Shown: one piece after another, positions 1-7,945 of the stretch | Layout: each line of letters begins with the position of its first letter | Position numbering within the stretch: the first letter of the stretch is position 1 | Origin: Bryobacterales bacterium | GTDB taxonomy: Bacteria > Acidobacteriota > Terriglobia > Bryobacterales > Bryobacteraceae | Direction of reading: 5' to 3' | Assembly (NCBI GenBank): GCA_016789785.1 | Contig: JAEUQE010000090.1 | Coordinates: forward strand, 1 to 30,784 | DNA: 30,784 nt | The notes under the pieces: model-generated | The model's input: only the letters and a program-made list of their open reading frames with translations | What the model was told of the DNA's origin: nothing | Database searches by the model: none | Position numbers and translations under genes: made by a program

Positions 1-1
1 G

Positions 2-133
2 ACGCGCCTGATGCTGGAAGTCGCCGATAAGCATTGCGGCGGACGCGTCGTATCAGTGCTGGAGGGTGGCTACAACCTTGATGGCATCGGCCCGGCCGTC
101 ACCGCGCACGTGAAAACGTTGGAGCAGGCGTAG
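2..133 (+). CDS. Histone deacetylase family protein, C-terminal fragment
   Basis: This is the last 43 residues of a gene that begins left of the window. The readable tail contains VVSVLEGGYNLDGI, which matches the EGGY(N/S)L segment near the C-terminus of bacterial class II-like histone deacetylase/acetylpolyamine amidohydrolase (AcuC/HDAH) proteins. The Tyr of that motif is the transition-state-stabilising residue in the family. Such enzymes are zinc-dependent deacetylases of acetyl-lysine or acetylated polyamines in the cytoplasm. The stop codon (131-133) directly abuts the stop codon of the convergent gene that follows. The fragment is short, so the family is likely but the substrate cannot be stated. 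Confidence 0.7.
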   Translation, partial: TRLMLEVADKHCGGRVVSVLEGGYNLDGIGPAVTAHVKTLEQA

Positions 134-586
134 CTACTCTTGGGACGATCCATCCCACGAGTGGGCCGCGTCCGGCACGAACGTCGCCGACCCCGCGGCG
201 TTCGACACCAGCCAGCCACCGGGAATGCTCGCTCGATAGAGTGCGATGTTGCTCGACAGCTTCTGAAACATCAGCTTCGCCGGCTCCGCGGGCACTTCCA
301 CTTTGGCGGCCGCGACGGTCGCTGGCAACTCCGCGGCTGCCGACGCGGCAGCAAGCACCGCGGGCTCCGGCGCTCCCCCAAGAGGCGTCAATGCCCCCTT
401 CACATGCTCGGCCTTGGCCTGATAATGCTCCACCAGGTATACGAATCGAACGGCGTCGCCGGAGAATTCCACCTTCTCGAGAATGGCCCCGTAGGGTATG
501 GTGGCCGGTGGATCGTTGGTAGGCTGCCCGGTGCGCTTGCTCACCTTGCGCGCTTCTACTGACTTGGTAAGCTCATATTTCGACAT
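134..586 (-). CDS. Conserved hypothetical protein, 150 aa
   Basis: Not recognised as a named family. The start is set at the ATG at 586 (MSKYELTKS), behind a GGGGAC-like ribosome site. Extending upstream to 652 would overlap the neighbouring BON gene. The protein has three visible parts. Residues 1-65 are polar and well ordered (ending near VEHYQAKAEHVKGAL). Residues 66-105 form an Ala/Pro/Val-rich low-complexity linker. A compact C-terminal segment (about 107-150) contains YRASIPGGWLVS and FVPDAAHSWDG. No signal peptide or membrane helix is seen, so it is probably cytoplasmic. It converges with the deacetylase gene with no intervening base and lies 52 bp downstream of the BON gene on the same strand. 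Confidence 0.65.
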   Translation of the reverse strand: MSKYELTKSVEARKVSKRTGQPTNDPPATIPYGAILEKVEFSGDAVRFVYLVEHYQAKAEHVKGALTPLGGAPEPAVLAAASAAAELPATVAAAKVEVPAEPAKLMFQKLSSNIALYRASIPGGWLVSNAAGSATFVPDAAHSWDGSSQE

Positions 587-638
587 GCGGAGTCCCCGTG
601 ATTGATATCGCCTGCTGATGAACGCGGCGCGAACTTCA

Positions 639-923
639 CTACGTGGGCGCAACCATCAGTTGGTTGACTACTTTCTTCACGCCCTTCACCTTGCCTGCCA
701 GGCTCTCCGCTTTGCTCTTGGCCTTGTCCGTGCGTACCTTGCCAATCAACGTGACAACGCCCTCTTCCACTTTCACTTCAATGGCGCCACCCTTCACATC
801 GGGATTACTGGCAAGGCGCAGCCGCACTTGATCGTAGATACGATCGTCGTCTCTGTTGCCCTGTGCGAACACAAGGCCGCCAAGCAAGAAGCTGAGAATC
901 AGAACCACTGCGACGGTCCGCAT
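639..923 (-). CDS. Secreted BON-domain protein
   Basis: A 94-residue protein with a clear Sec signal peptide (hydrophobic core about residues 4-17, cleavage near VFAQ) followed by a single BON domain (about 28-92). The domain shows the usual pattern: an amphipathic helix (IYDQVRLRLASNP), a conserved VKVEEGVVTLIGKV strand pair, and a second helix leading to GVKKVVNQL. BON domains occur in periplasmic or outer-membrane proteins such as OsmY and are thought to bind phospholipid surfaces. An AGGAG ribosome site lies about 11 nt before the ATG. The gene is divergent from the asnB operon, and the 81-bp spacer must hold both promoters. Confidence 0.85.
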   Translation of the reverse strand: MRTVAVVLILSFLLGGLVFAQGNRDDDRIYDQVRLRLASNPDVKGGAIEVKVEEGVVTLIGKVRTDKAKSKAESLAGKVKGVKKVVNQLMVAPT

Positions 924-1004
924 GTATGAAACATCTCCTGTTTATGCCAGTCTAGCGCATCATGGTAGACTCATCGAAGAGAACCACTCGAAAAAGACAA
1001 TATC

Positions 1005-2867
1005 TTGTGCGGCATTGCCGGTTTTACTACGCTTGATCAACAAGCGCCACCCAGCCTCATTGAATCTCTGACGCAGTCCATCATCCACCGGGGTCCCAAT
1101 CAGCAGGGAGTGTTCCGGTCACAGTGGATCTCGATGGGGGCGGTGCGTCTTAGCATCATCGACATTGCCGGCGGCGACCAACCCATCCGCTCCGAGGATG
1201 GCGGCACGGTGATCGTGTTCAATGGCGAGATCTACAATCATGCGGCGTTGCGTGAGGAACTGGAGACGTTGGGGCATCGCTTCCGCAGCCGTTGTGACAC
1301 AGAGGTGGTACTGCGCGCGTTCCTCCAATGGGACACCGGATGCTTCGCCAAACTGCGCGGAATGTTCGCCGCGGCGCTGTGGCAGGAATCCAACCGGCGC
1401 CTGGTGCTCGCTCGCGACCGCATGGGAATCAAGCCGCTCTATCTTTACAGGCGCGGACGTGATTTGCACTTCGGCTCGGAACTGAAGGCGATCTTCGGAC
1501 ATCCCTCCGTACCTCGCAAGCTCAACCAGACGGGCCTGGAATACTATCTTTCGCTGAACTACATTCCGCACCCGCACACGCTGGCGCAAGGCATCGAGAA
1601 GCTGAAGCCGGGCTGCTGGCTCGAATGGCGCGACGGCGCTGAGCGGGTCGAATCATATTGGACTCTGCGATTTCGCGAGCAGCCGCGAAGCCTGGACAGC
1701 GCAAAGGAAGAACTCGATGCGCTCCTGCGAGACTCGATTCGCGAGCATTTGATCTCCGATGTGCCGCTGGGCGTATGGGCAAGCGGCGGGCTCGATTCCT
1801 CCACGGTACTGCACTACGCGGCGCAGGAAGTCCCGAAACTGAAGACATTCTCGGTGTCGTTTCAGGGCCGGAGTTTTGATGAGAGCCCTTACTTTCGCGA
1901 AGCCGCCCGCGTCTACGGCACGGATCATCACGAATTCGATCTCAACCCGGCGGAGAACATCGTGGATGCGATCGAGCAGATCGCGCACTACTCCGATGAG
2001 CCCAGCGCCGACGCAGGCGCGCTTCCGGTGTGGTTTCTCTCGAAGATGACGCGCCAGCATGTGACGGTCGCGTTGAGCGGCGAAGGCGCGGATGAGTTGT
2101 TCGGCGGCTACTACACGTATCTCGCGGATCGCTATGCGAGCAAGATGCGCGTTGTGCCCGCGCCACTGCGGCGCGCCGGCCTGGCCATGCTGCAAGTGCT
2201 GCCGGCATCGGACGAAAAAATCAGCTTCGAGTACAAGGCGAAGCGCTTTCTTGCGGGCTCGCTGTTGAGTGCCGATGCGGCGCACCTCTTCTGGAACGGC
2301 ACGTTCAGTGCGGCGGAGCGCGCGCGGCTGCTTCCGAACAACGGCCATGGCGGCGCAAAATTGGAATCGCTGGTGCCGGAAGAAGCCCGAACCGCCGGTG
2401 CGCTGAACCGCTATTTGTGGCTCGATCAGCTTTGCTACCTGCCCGATGACATCCTCTACAAGTGCGACCGTATGAGCATGGCGCACTCGCTGGAGGTGCG
2501 TCCGCCGTTCCTCGATCATCGAATTGTGGAGTTTGCGGCGTCACTTCCTGAAAAAATGAAAGTGAACGGGTCAAAACTGAAAGTTATCTTGCGGGAGCTG
2601 ATGCGCGACAAGCTGCCGCCCTCCATTCTTCACCGGAAGAAGGAAGGTTTCGACATTCCCACGCATCAATGGTTCCGCGGCCCGTTGCGGAATATGCTGT
2701 TAGACGTTGTGAACCGGGAGGCTGTGCGCGGCACCGGCTGTATGGAGTGGACCGAGTTGCAGCGCTTGTTCCAGTTGCACTTCGAACGCAAGGCCAACCT
2801 TGGCTACCACCTGTGGGGATTGCTCATACTGTTTCTTTGGATTCGAAAATGGGGAATTCATCCTTAG
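1005..2867 (+). CDS. asnB: Asparagine synthase (glutamine-hydrolysing), AsnB type
   Basis: A 620-residue class II glutamine amidotransferase fused to an ATP-pyrophosphatase synthetase domain. The start is a TTG codon and is forced by chemistry: the next codon is Cys2 of MCGIAGF, and that Cys must be N-terminal after Met removal to act as the glutaminase nucleophile. The N-terminal domain has NGEIYN (73-78) and the R-G-P motif at 29-31. The synthetase domain has the PP-loop SGGLDSS (260-266). Length is normal for AsnB. It is the first gene of a glycan operon and overlaps the next gene by 19 bp. In that context it may amidate a carboxylated sugar (uronic acid) rather than free aspartate; that role is inference. 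No strong ribosome site precedes the TTG. Confidence 0.9.
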   Translation: MCGIAGFTTLDQQAPPSLIESLTQSIIHRGPNQQGVFRSQWISMGAVRLSIIDIAGGDQPIRSEDGGTVIVFNGEIYNHAALREELETLGHRFRSRCDTEVVLRAFLQWDTGCFAKLRGMFAAALWQESNRRLVLARDRMGIKPLYLYRRGRDLHFGSELKAIFGHPSVPRKLNQTGLEYYLSLNYIPHPHTLAQGIEKLKPGCWLEWRDGAERVESYWTLRFREQPRSLDSAKEELDALLRDSIREHLISDVPLGVWASGGLDSSTVLHYAAQEVPKLKTFSVSFQGRSFDESPYFREAARVYGTDHHEFDLNPAENIVDAIEQIAHYSDEPSADAGALPVWFLSKMTRQHVTVALSGEGADELFGGYYTYLADRYASKMRVVPAPLRRAGLAMLQVLPASDEKISFEYKAKRFLAGSLLSADAAHLFWNGTFSAAERARLLPNNGHGGAKLESLVPEEARTAGALNRYLWLDQLCYLPDDILYKCDRMSMAHSLEVRPPFLDHRIVEFAASLPEKMKVNGSKLKVILRELMRDKLPPSILHRKKEGFDIPTHQWFRGPLRNMLLDVVNREAVRGTGCMEWTELQRLFQLHFERKANLGYHLWGLLILFLWIRKWGIHP

Positions 2868-4630
2868 TAGTACTCGTAGCCGCGATCGCCGTGTTCTTCG
2901 GCTGCATTGTGAGTCCGCCGGGCCTGATGGACGACGTGGACGCGGTGCAGGCGCAGATTGCGCGCAACATGCTGGAGTCGGGCGATTGGGTGACGGCGCG
3001 CCTGAACGGCGTCGCATACCTGGAGAAGTCGCCGCTGATCTATTGGATGATGGCGGTGAGCTACTCGGTGTTCGGCGTGTCGGATTGGGCGGCTCGCATT
3101 CCACTGGCACTGTGCACGGTATTGCTGTGTTGGGTGACGATGCGTTTCGGCACATGGGCCTTCGATTCGCGCACGGGCATGTATGCGGGGCTGATTCTAT
3201 CGACGTGCGTCGGCCTGTGGCTCTTCACGCGCATTCAAATCCCCGACGCGATTCTGACTCTGATGGTGACGCTCGCGATGTGGGCGTTGTTGCGGAGCCT
3301 GGAGGAAGGCGGCGAGTTGTGGCCGGGCGTGCTTGCAGCCAGCATCGGCGTGGGCTTATTGCTGAAGGGTCTCATTGCAGCAGTGTTCCCGGTTGCGGCA
3401 TCGCTGCTCTATCTTGGCGTGACGCACCAGTTGACGGAGCGCGAGACGTGGCGCAAGTTGAAGCCGCTGCGCGGGGCGCTGATCATCCTGCTGATCGCCG
3501 CACCGTGGCACGTGATGGCGACGCTTGCCAATCCGCCTTACTTCGACCTGACGATGGCCAGCGAGCGCGGAAAATATCATGGCTTCTTCTGGTTCTACTT
3601 TCTGAATGAGCACCTGTTCCGGTTTCTCAACATGCGCTATCCACGCGACTACAACACCGTGCCGCGGCTCTACTTCTGGCTGTTCCATTTGTTGTGGTTG
3701 TTTCCATGGAGTTCGTTCCTGCAGGCGGTGCCGCAGTTGAGCTTTCGTCCGAACGATCGCGCCGGACGCGCGCGGCTGCTGGCGCTGTGTTGGGCCGGAT
3801 TCATTCTGGTGTTCTTCACGTTCTCGACCACGCAGGAATACTATTCGATGCCCAGCTATCCTGCGCTGGCCTTGCTGATCGCATCGGCGATGTCGGCGCC
3901 GGGGATATGGGTGTTGCGTGGCAGGCTGTTGCTGACGATGGTCACGGGGTTGGCGGCGCTTGTGGTTGGCGCGATTCTTGTGCAAGTGCGCGGTCTGCCG
4001 GCGCCCGGCGACATCTCGCGTGCGTTGACCCAAAATCCCGAGGCCTACACGCTCTCGCTGGGCCACATGGGCGACTTGACCATCGCATCGTTCGCCTACC
4101 TGCAAGTGCCGCTGGTGGTGGCGGGCATCGCGTTTCTCATCGGATCGATGGGAGGTTGGCTCTTTCGCCAGGACGATCGCGCGTTCCTATGCTACGCGCT
4201 GATGATGGTGCTTTTCTTCCATGCGGCGCGCCTGGCGCTGGTGGCGTTCGATCCCTATCTGGGTTCACGCGCACTGGCTGAAGCGTATCGCACCGCCGAA
4301 CCCGGCGAGTTGATCGTTGACAACCAGTATTACGCCTTCTCCTCCGTGTTCTTCTACGCGAACACGCGGGCCTTGTTATTGAATGGCCGCGTAAACAATC
4401 TCGAATACGGCTCCTACGCGCCAGGCGCTCCGAATGTCTTTGTTGACGACGAAGCGTTCGCGCGTTTGTGGAAGGACACGCGGCGCCGGTACCTGCTGGT
4501 AGAGGGCCCGTCGGTTCCGCGGATTCAGAAACTGGTGGGCCGTGAGATGCTGCACGAAGTGAAGAGTAGCGGCGGGAAGTTTCTGTTCAGCAACCAGCCG
4601 CCGATGGAAGCACCGGCGGGGGCGTTTTAG
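2849..4630 (+). CDS. Glycosyltransferase family 39 / ArnT-like integral membrane protein
   Basis: A 593-residue polytopic membrane protein. The ATG at 2849 (MGNSSLVVLVAA) is chosen because it begins the first membrane helix; it lies inside the end of asnB, giving a 19-bp overlap. Longer starts would only translate asnB sequence out of frame. The N-terminal part carries the GT-C family signature: an acidic loop after helix 1 (GLMDDVDAVQ), then ARNMLESGDW and NGVAYLEKSPLIYW. About ten further hydrophobic helices and a periplasmic C-terminal domain (about 500-593) follow. Such enzymes transfer a sugar from a polyprenyl-phosphate donor at the outer face of the inner membrane. Next to a GT4 enzyme and an export permease, it probably decorates a surface polysaccharide or lipid A. 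Confidence 0.85.
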   Translation: MGNSSLVVLVAAIAVFFGCIVSPPGLMDDVDAVQAQIARNMLESGDWVTARLNGVAYLEKSPLIYWMMAVSYSVFGVSDWAARIPLALCTVLLCWVTMRFGTWAFDSRTGMYAGLILSTCVGLWLFTRIQIPDAILTLMVTLAMWALLRSLEEGGELWPGVLAASIGVGLLLKGLIAAVFPVAASLLYLGVTHQLTERETWRKLKPLRGALIILLIAAPWHVMATLANPPYFDLTMASERGKYHGFFWFYFLNEHLFRFLNMRYPRDYNTVPRLYFWLFHLLWLFPWSSFLQAVPQLSFRPNDRAGRARLLALCWAGFILVFFTFSTTQEYYSMPSYPALALLIASAMSAPGIWVLRGRLLLTMVTGLAALVVGAILVQVRGLPAPGDISRALTQNPEAYTLSLGHMGDLTIASFAYLQVPLVVAGIAFLIGSMGGWLFRQDDRAFLCYALMMVLFFHAARLALVAFDPYLGSRALAEAYRTAEPGELIVDNQYYAFSSVFFYANTRALLLNGRVNNLEYGSYAPGAPNVFVDDEAFARLWKDTRRRYLLVEGPSVPRIQKLVGREMLHEVKSSGGKFLFSNQPPMEAPAGAF

Positions 4631-5746
4631 ATGCGCGTCATCATTGATGCAACATCCTTGCTGCTGCGCAGCGCCGGCGTAAAGAGCCATATCTATCACT
4701 GGCTGACGGCGATGCGGCAGATCGCGGGATACGATGCGGTGCGGGCGTTTCCGTTTATCGGAAAGACTGGCGCGCTCGATCATGAACGATCGATGTTTCC
4801 TCTGTGGGCCACGTATCCGAGGCTTGCCGTCCTGTATGGCGTGAATCTGGCCGGAAGCGCCGCGCTCGATTGGTTCATGCAAGGCGCCGATGTGTTTCAC
4901 GCATCGAACCAAGTGCATCACGCGCCGCGGAACGCGAAGCTCACAGCCACGGTGTTTGACCTGACGACAGCCAAAATGCCTGAAGTACACACCGCCGCCA
5001 ACGTCAAAGCGGACCAGTGGTACGCGGAGCAGATTCTGAAGAGGGCCGACGGTCTGATGGCGATCTCGGAGTCCACACGTCACGACGCAATCGAGATTCT
5101 CGGGATTCCTGAGGACAAGATCGAGACGATTCATTTGGGCGTGCCCGACGCTTACTTTCGTGTGCCTGTCGCCGATGTTCTGCATGTGAAGGAATTCTAT
5201 GGCCTGACAAAACCTTACGTGCTTTCGCTCGGCACCATTGAGCCGCGCAAGAACATTGACCGGCTGATGGACGCGTGGCTGGATCTGCCTCCGCACCTCC
5301 GCGAGCAGTACGAACTTCTGATTGCCGGACCGGCCGGCTGGGCGTCGGCAAATACACTGCGGCGCATCACAGCCGGTGCGCAAGGCGTTCGGCACCTTGG
5401 CTACGTTCCGGAAGAAGCACTGCCGGGGCTGACAGCAGGGGCTTTGGTGCTCGCGTATCCGTCGCTCTATGAAGGGTTCGGATTGCCGCTCGCGCAAGCC
5501 ATGGCGGCCGGGGTGGCCGCGGTGACGTCGAACGTTTCGTCGTTGCCCGAAGTCGCCGGTGAGGGCGCGGAACTGGTGGACCCGTTGAGTGTTTCGGAAA
5601 TCAAGTCAGCGTTGATGCGCTTGCTGGAGAACGACACGTTGCGCGAACGCCGCGCCGCGCAAGGCAGGGACAAGGCCCAGAACTACCGGTGGCAGCGCAA
5701 TGCGCGCCGCTCACTCGATTTCTTCGAGCGGGTCGCGGGGCGCTAG
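4631..5746 (+). CDS. Glycosyltransferase family 4 (GT-B fold)
   Basis: A 371-residue GT4-type transferase. Its ATG directly follows the TAG of the GT39 gene, so translation is probably coupled. The N-terminal Rossmann half contains MRVIIDATSLL and ADVFHASNQVHH. The C-terminal donor-binding half begins near YVLSLGTIEPRKNI and holds the conserved SLYEGFGLPLAQAMAAG loop. In most GT4 enzymes this loop is an EX7E motif. Here the first Glu is present (E281) but the second position is Gln (Q289). The strand following it, VTSNVSSLPEVAG, is normal. It is presumably a cytoplasmic transferase acting on a nucleotide-sugar donor during glycan assembly; donor and acceptor cannot be read. Confidence 0.88.
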   Translation: MRVIIDATSLLLRSAGVKSHIYHWLTAMRQIAGYDAVRAFPFIGKTGALDHERSMFPLWATYPRLAVLYGVNLAGSAALDWFMQGADVFHASNQVHHAPRNAKLTATVFDLTTAKMPEVHTAANVKADQWYAEQILKRADGLMAISESTRHDAIEILGIPEDKIETIHLGVPDAYFRVPVADVLHVKEFYGLTKPYVLSLGTIEPRKNIDRLMDAWLDLPPHLREQYELLIAGPAGWASANTLRRITAGAQGVRHLGYVPEEALPGLTAGALVLAYPSLYEGFGLPLAQAMAAGVAAVTSNVSSLPEVAGEGAELVDPLSVSEIKSALMRLLENDTLRERRAAQGRDKAQNYRWQRNARRSLDFFERVAGR

Positions 5747-5758
5747 ACTAAGAAGGTT

Positions 5759-6547
5759 GTGGCTGCAAACGGATCCATTGAACAACGCTGGGATGGCGAC
5801 TACCCATTTGTACTCCGCACCCTGCTGCTGAAGGACTTTCGGATACGCTACCGCAACATGTCGCTGGGAGTGGGATGGTCGCTGGCCAATCCCATCATCA
5901 TGATGTCGGTGCTCACCTTCGTCTTCACGCAGATCTTTCCGAATAATGAGCCGAACTACCCGATCTTCGTACTGTGCGGGTTGATTCCGTTCAACTTCTT
6001 CACGCTGGCATGGAGCACGGCGACGCGGTCTCTGGTCGACAACGCCTCTCTGATCAAGCGGACGCGGTTTCCCCGCGAAATCGTGCCGATTTCGACGGTG
6101 CTCGGAAACACGGTGCACCTGATGATTCAGATTGCGCTGCTGTTGACATTGGTTCTCTTCTTCGGCAAAGGGATCAGCACGCTGTGGCTTTGGCTGCCGT
6201 TGATTCTCGCGCTGGAAGTGGTGTTTGTGATTGGAATGGGCCTCATCTTCTCGGCCATCGACGTTTACGTTCGCGACGTTCGCTACGTGGTCGAGTCAGT
6301 GAATCTGGTGCTGCTGTGGCTTGTGCCCATCTTCTACGGCTTCAGCAAGATTCCCGAGAAGTATCACGTGATCTACCGCTTTAACCCGATTGCCGCGGTG
6401 GTGATGGCACTGCGCAACGTGTTGCTGGAGGAGCGCGCACCGGCGGCATCGTTGATGCTGAACCTGGTCCTGGTGAGTTTCGTGGTGCTGGCCATCGGCA
6501 TTGTGCTCTTCGATCGTCTGAAGAAGCGCTTCTACGATTATCTGTAG
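5759..6547 (+). CDS. ABC-2 type polysaccharide export permease (Wzm/TagG-like)
   Basis: A 262-residue protein starting with GTG at 5759. An AGAAGG element lies only 2 nt upstream, so the true start is slightly uncertain. It has a short cytoplasmic N-terminus with the amphipathic region LLLKDFRIRYRNMSLGVGW, typical of O-antigen and teichoic-acid permeases. Six hydrophobic segments follow (about 42-62, 72-92, 116-138, 148-168, 182-197, 236-255). The family exports undecaprenol-linked polysaccharide together with an ATPase (Wzt/TagH). It is the last gene of the asnB-GT39-GT4 operon, 12 bp after GT4. The expected ATP-binding partner is not in this window; the next gene is on the other strand. Confidence 0.85.
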   Translation: MAANGSIEQRWDGDYPFVLRTLLLKDFRIRYRNMSLGVGWSLANPIIMMSVLTFVFTQIFPNNEPNYPIFVLCGLIPFNFFTLAWSTATRSLVDNASLIKRTRFPREIVPISTVLGNTVHLMIQIALLLTLVLFFGKGISTLWLWLPLILALEVVFVIGMGLIFSAIDVYVRDVRYVVESVNLVLLWLVPIFYGFSKIPEKYHVIYRFNPIAAVVMALRNVLLEERAPAASLMLNLVLVSFVVLAIGIVLFDRLKKRFYDYL

Positions 6548-6621
6548 CCGTCAGCGCTCAGTGCTCAGCCTTCAGCGCCGGAGCCGGATGCTGCGAGCGG
6601 GCATCTGCTCCCGCCCCAGAG

Positions 6622-6643
6622 GCGTCCCCTGGAGAGGGGACGC
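6622..6643. repeat. Perfect hairpin 1 of intergenic cluster
   Basis: An 8-bp inverted repeat, GCGTCCCC/GGGGACGC, with a 6-nt loop (TGGAGA). It is the first of three closely spaced stem-loops in the 244-bp spacer between the permease and yceI genes. Upstream, about 6551-6578, the spacer holds a decayed TCAGCGCTCAG-type simple repeat. No gene is seen in the spacer. Confidence 0.6.
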
Positions 6644-6644
6644 G

Positions 6645-6662
6645 GCAGACCTGGGGGTCTGC
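6645..6662. repeat. Perfect hairpin 2 of intergenic cluster
   Basis: A 7-bp inverted repeat, GCAGACC/GGTCTGC, with a TGGG tetraloop, beginning 1 nt after hairpin 1. The close packing of two perfect stems suggests a mobile or dispersed structured repeat rather than a chance palindrome. Neither stem is followed by a T-run on either strand. Confidence 0.6.
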
Positions 6663-6702
6663 GCTACAGTGCACGTCCGTTGGATCTCGCAGAATGTAGA
6701 AC

Positions 6703-6724
6703 CTCCGGAGGCTTCCCTCCGGAG
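6703..6724. repeat. Perfect 9-bp hairpin 3, possible terminator
   Basis: A 9-bp GC-rich inverted repeat, CTCCGGAGG/CCTCCGGAG, with a CTTC tetraloop. It lies about 155 bp after the permease stop and about 68 bp beyond the yceI stop, so it could help end transcription from either side. Read on the minus strand it is followed by a weakly T-rich GTTCTACATT. It may equally be part of the same repeat element as hairpins 1 and 2. Confidence 0.5.
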
Positions 6725-6791
6725 ACCGCAAAAGTGTCAACCTCCAGATGCCGGAACCCACCGGGACTCGGGCATTCAGCGGAGATTGTCC

Positions 6792-7394
6792 TTACTCGCT
6801 AGCGGCCTTCGCAGCTTGGCGCTTCACGAGTTCCACGTCAATAGCGATCTTGACCTCTTCGCCCACCGCCACACCACCAGTCTCAAGCGCGGCGTTCCAG
6901 GTGAGGCCGAAGTCCTTGCGGTTGATGGTGGTGGTGGCCGATGCGCCGATTCTATAGGCTCCCCAGGGGTCCTTGATCTCCGCCGTCGGGCCGTCGACAT
7001 CGAGCACCACCGGCTTCGACACTCCGCGAATGGTCAGGTTACCGGCGATCTTGAGTTTCGCGCCTTCCTTGTAGAACTTCGTGGAGCGGAAAGTCATGGT
7101 GGGATGTTTCGCGGCATCGAAAAAATCGGGACTCTTCAAGTGGGCGTCGCGCTTGGGTTCCAGAGTGTTGATGGTGGTCACGTCAATCACCGCTTCGAGC
7201 GACGACGCCGGAAGGTTCGACGGATCGTAGACGGCCTTGCCAGTCACTTTCTGGAAGCTGCCTTTGACGTTCGAAATCATGAGATGGCGAACGGTGAACT
7301 GGGCGTTGGAGTGCGACGAGTCAATGTCGTAGTTGGCTGGCGCCGCGGCGAGAGATGCTGCAAGCGATGCCGAGAGCAGGATGTACTTCCACAT
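6792..7394 (-). CDS. YceI family periplasmic lipid-binding protein
   Basis: A 200-residue secreted protein. The start is the ATG at 7394 (MWKYILLSASLAASLAAAPANY), because AAAGGAG lies 10 nt upstream; an in-frame TTG nine bases earlier sits almost on the ribosome site. After a signal peptide, the YceI lipocalin-like barrel is clear: YDIDSSHSNAQFTVRHLMISNVKGSF, then DVTTINTLEPKRDAHLKSPDFFDA, then NLTIRGVSKPVVLDV and NRKDFGLTW. YceI proteins bind polyprenoid or similar amphiphilic ligands in the periplasm. It lies 68 bp downstream of a MarR-type gene on the same strand, with a palindrome in the spacer, so MarR control is likely. Confidence 0.9.
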   Translation of the reverse strand: MWKYILLSASLAASLAAAPANYDIDSSHSNAQFTVRHLMISNVKGSFQKVTGKAVYDPSNLPASSLEAVIDVTTINTLEPKRDAHLKSPDFFDAAKHPTMTFRSTKFYKEGAKLKIAGNLTIRGVSKPVVLDVDGPTAEIKDPWGAYRIGASATTTINRKDFGLTWNAALETGGVAVGEEVKIAIDVELVKRQAAKAASE

Positions 7395-7419
7395 GAGTTT
7401 CAATCTCCTTTATATCTTT

Positions 7420-7434
7420 TAACGAAATTCGTTA
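7420..7434. promoter_or_regulatory. Palindromic operator candidate upstream of yceI
   Basis: A perfect 7+1+7 inverted repeat, TAACGAA-A-TTCGTTA, 25 bp upstream of the yceI ATG and in the marR-yceI spacer. It overlaps a second motif, TCGTTACAACGA (7429-7440), which matches a site in the marR promoter at 10 of 12 positions. This is the size and symmetry expected of a MarR-dimer site. Confidence 0.55.
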
Positions 7435-7440
7435 CAACGA
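7429..7440. promoter_or_regulatory. Shared MarR-box candidate, yceI copy
   Basis: TCGTTACAACGA. Compare CCGTTGCAACGA at 7948-7959: the common core is CGTTRCAACGA. The two copies flank the same marR-type gene, one before yceI and one inside the marR promoter. This is the arrangement expected for an autoregulated repressor and its target. Confidence 0.5.
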
Positions 7441-7462
7441 TTTACAGGCCAAAGAAAAGGGA

Positions 7463-7945
7463 CTAGCGGAACCCCTCAATCGCCCGTTCCAATAGTTCGA
7501 TCAAACCGCGAAGTTCCTTCGGTGCGAAGTGCCCGAGGTTTCGCTTGTGCAGTTCGGCGACCGGAGCGTCGAGTTTCTGCAGGACATCCAATCCCGCGCG
7601 GGTGATTCTCGAGATCACCACACGGCGATCCTTCGATTCTCGCGAACGCTGGGCATAGCCCCGTTTCTCCAAACGGTCAAGCAGGCGCGTGATATCCGGA
7701 TCGTGCGTGATCATGCGGCCTGCAATCTCACCGCAAGCCAGCCCGTCGGCACCGGCGCCGCGGAGGATGCGAAGCACGTTGTACTGCGAGTGAGAGATGC
7801 CATGCTCGTCGAGGAGCGCGGTTTCCTGGCGTTGAAGCAGGTCAGCAGCGCGAATGAGATTCAGGTAAGCCTCCTCTTCGAGCGACTTGAATGGCTTCGA
7901 TTGCTTGATCGAGTCTGCCAGTTTGCCTGCCACGTTTCCAATCAT
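7463..7945 (-). CDS. MarR family transcriptional regulator
   Basis: About 160 residues of a winged-helix MarR-type repressor. Helix-rich N-terminus (EEEAYLNLIRAADLLQRQE), then the DNA-binding core: SHSQYNVLRILRGAGADGLACGEIAGRM, recognition region DPDITRLLDRLEKRGYAQRSR, and the wing with DRRVV. A C-terminal dimerisation helix ends the protein. The start is uncertain. TTG at 7969 falls within a likely -35 box. ATG at 7945 falls in the -10 box. If that promoter is real, GTG at 7933, 7 nt beyond the -10, is the best start and would give a leaderless mRNA. The neighbouring yceI gene and the shared CGTTRCAACGA motif suggest autoregulation plus control of yceI. The ligand is unknown. Confidence 0.85.
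   Translation of the reverse strand: MIGNVAGKLADSIKQSKPFKSLEEEAYLNLIRAADLLQRQETALLDEHGISHSQYNVLRILRGAGADGLACGEIAGRMITHDPDITRLLDRLEKRGYAQRSRESKDRRVVISRITRAGLDVLQKLDAPVAELHKRNLGHFAPKELRGLIELLERAIEGFR

Noticed and set aside
586..652. N-terminal extension of the 150-aa hypothetical protein to 652
   Set aside because: It would overlap the end of the BON gene, and the ATG at 586 has its own ribosome site.
4376..5497. 373-codon minus-strand frame opposite the GT39 and GT4 genes
   Set aside because: It spans two real genes in antisense and shows no protein family features.
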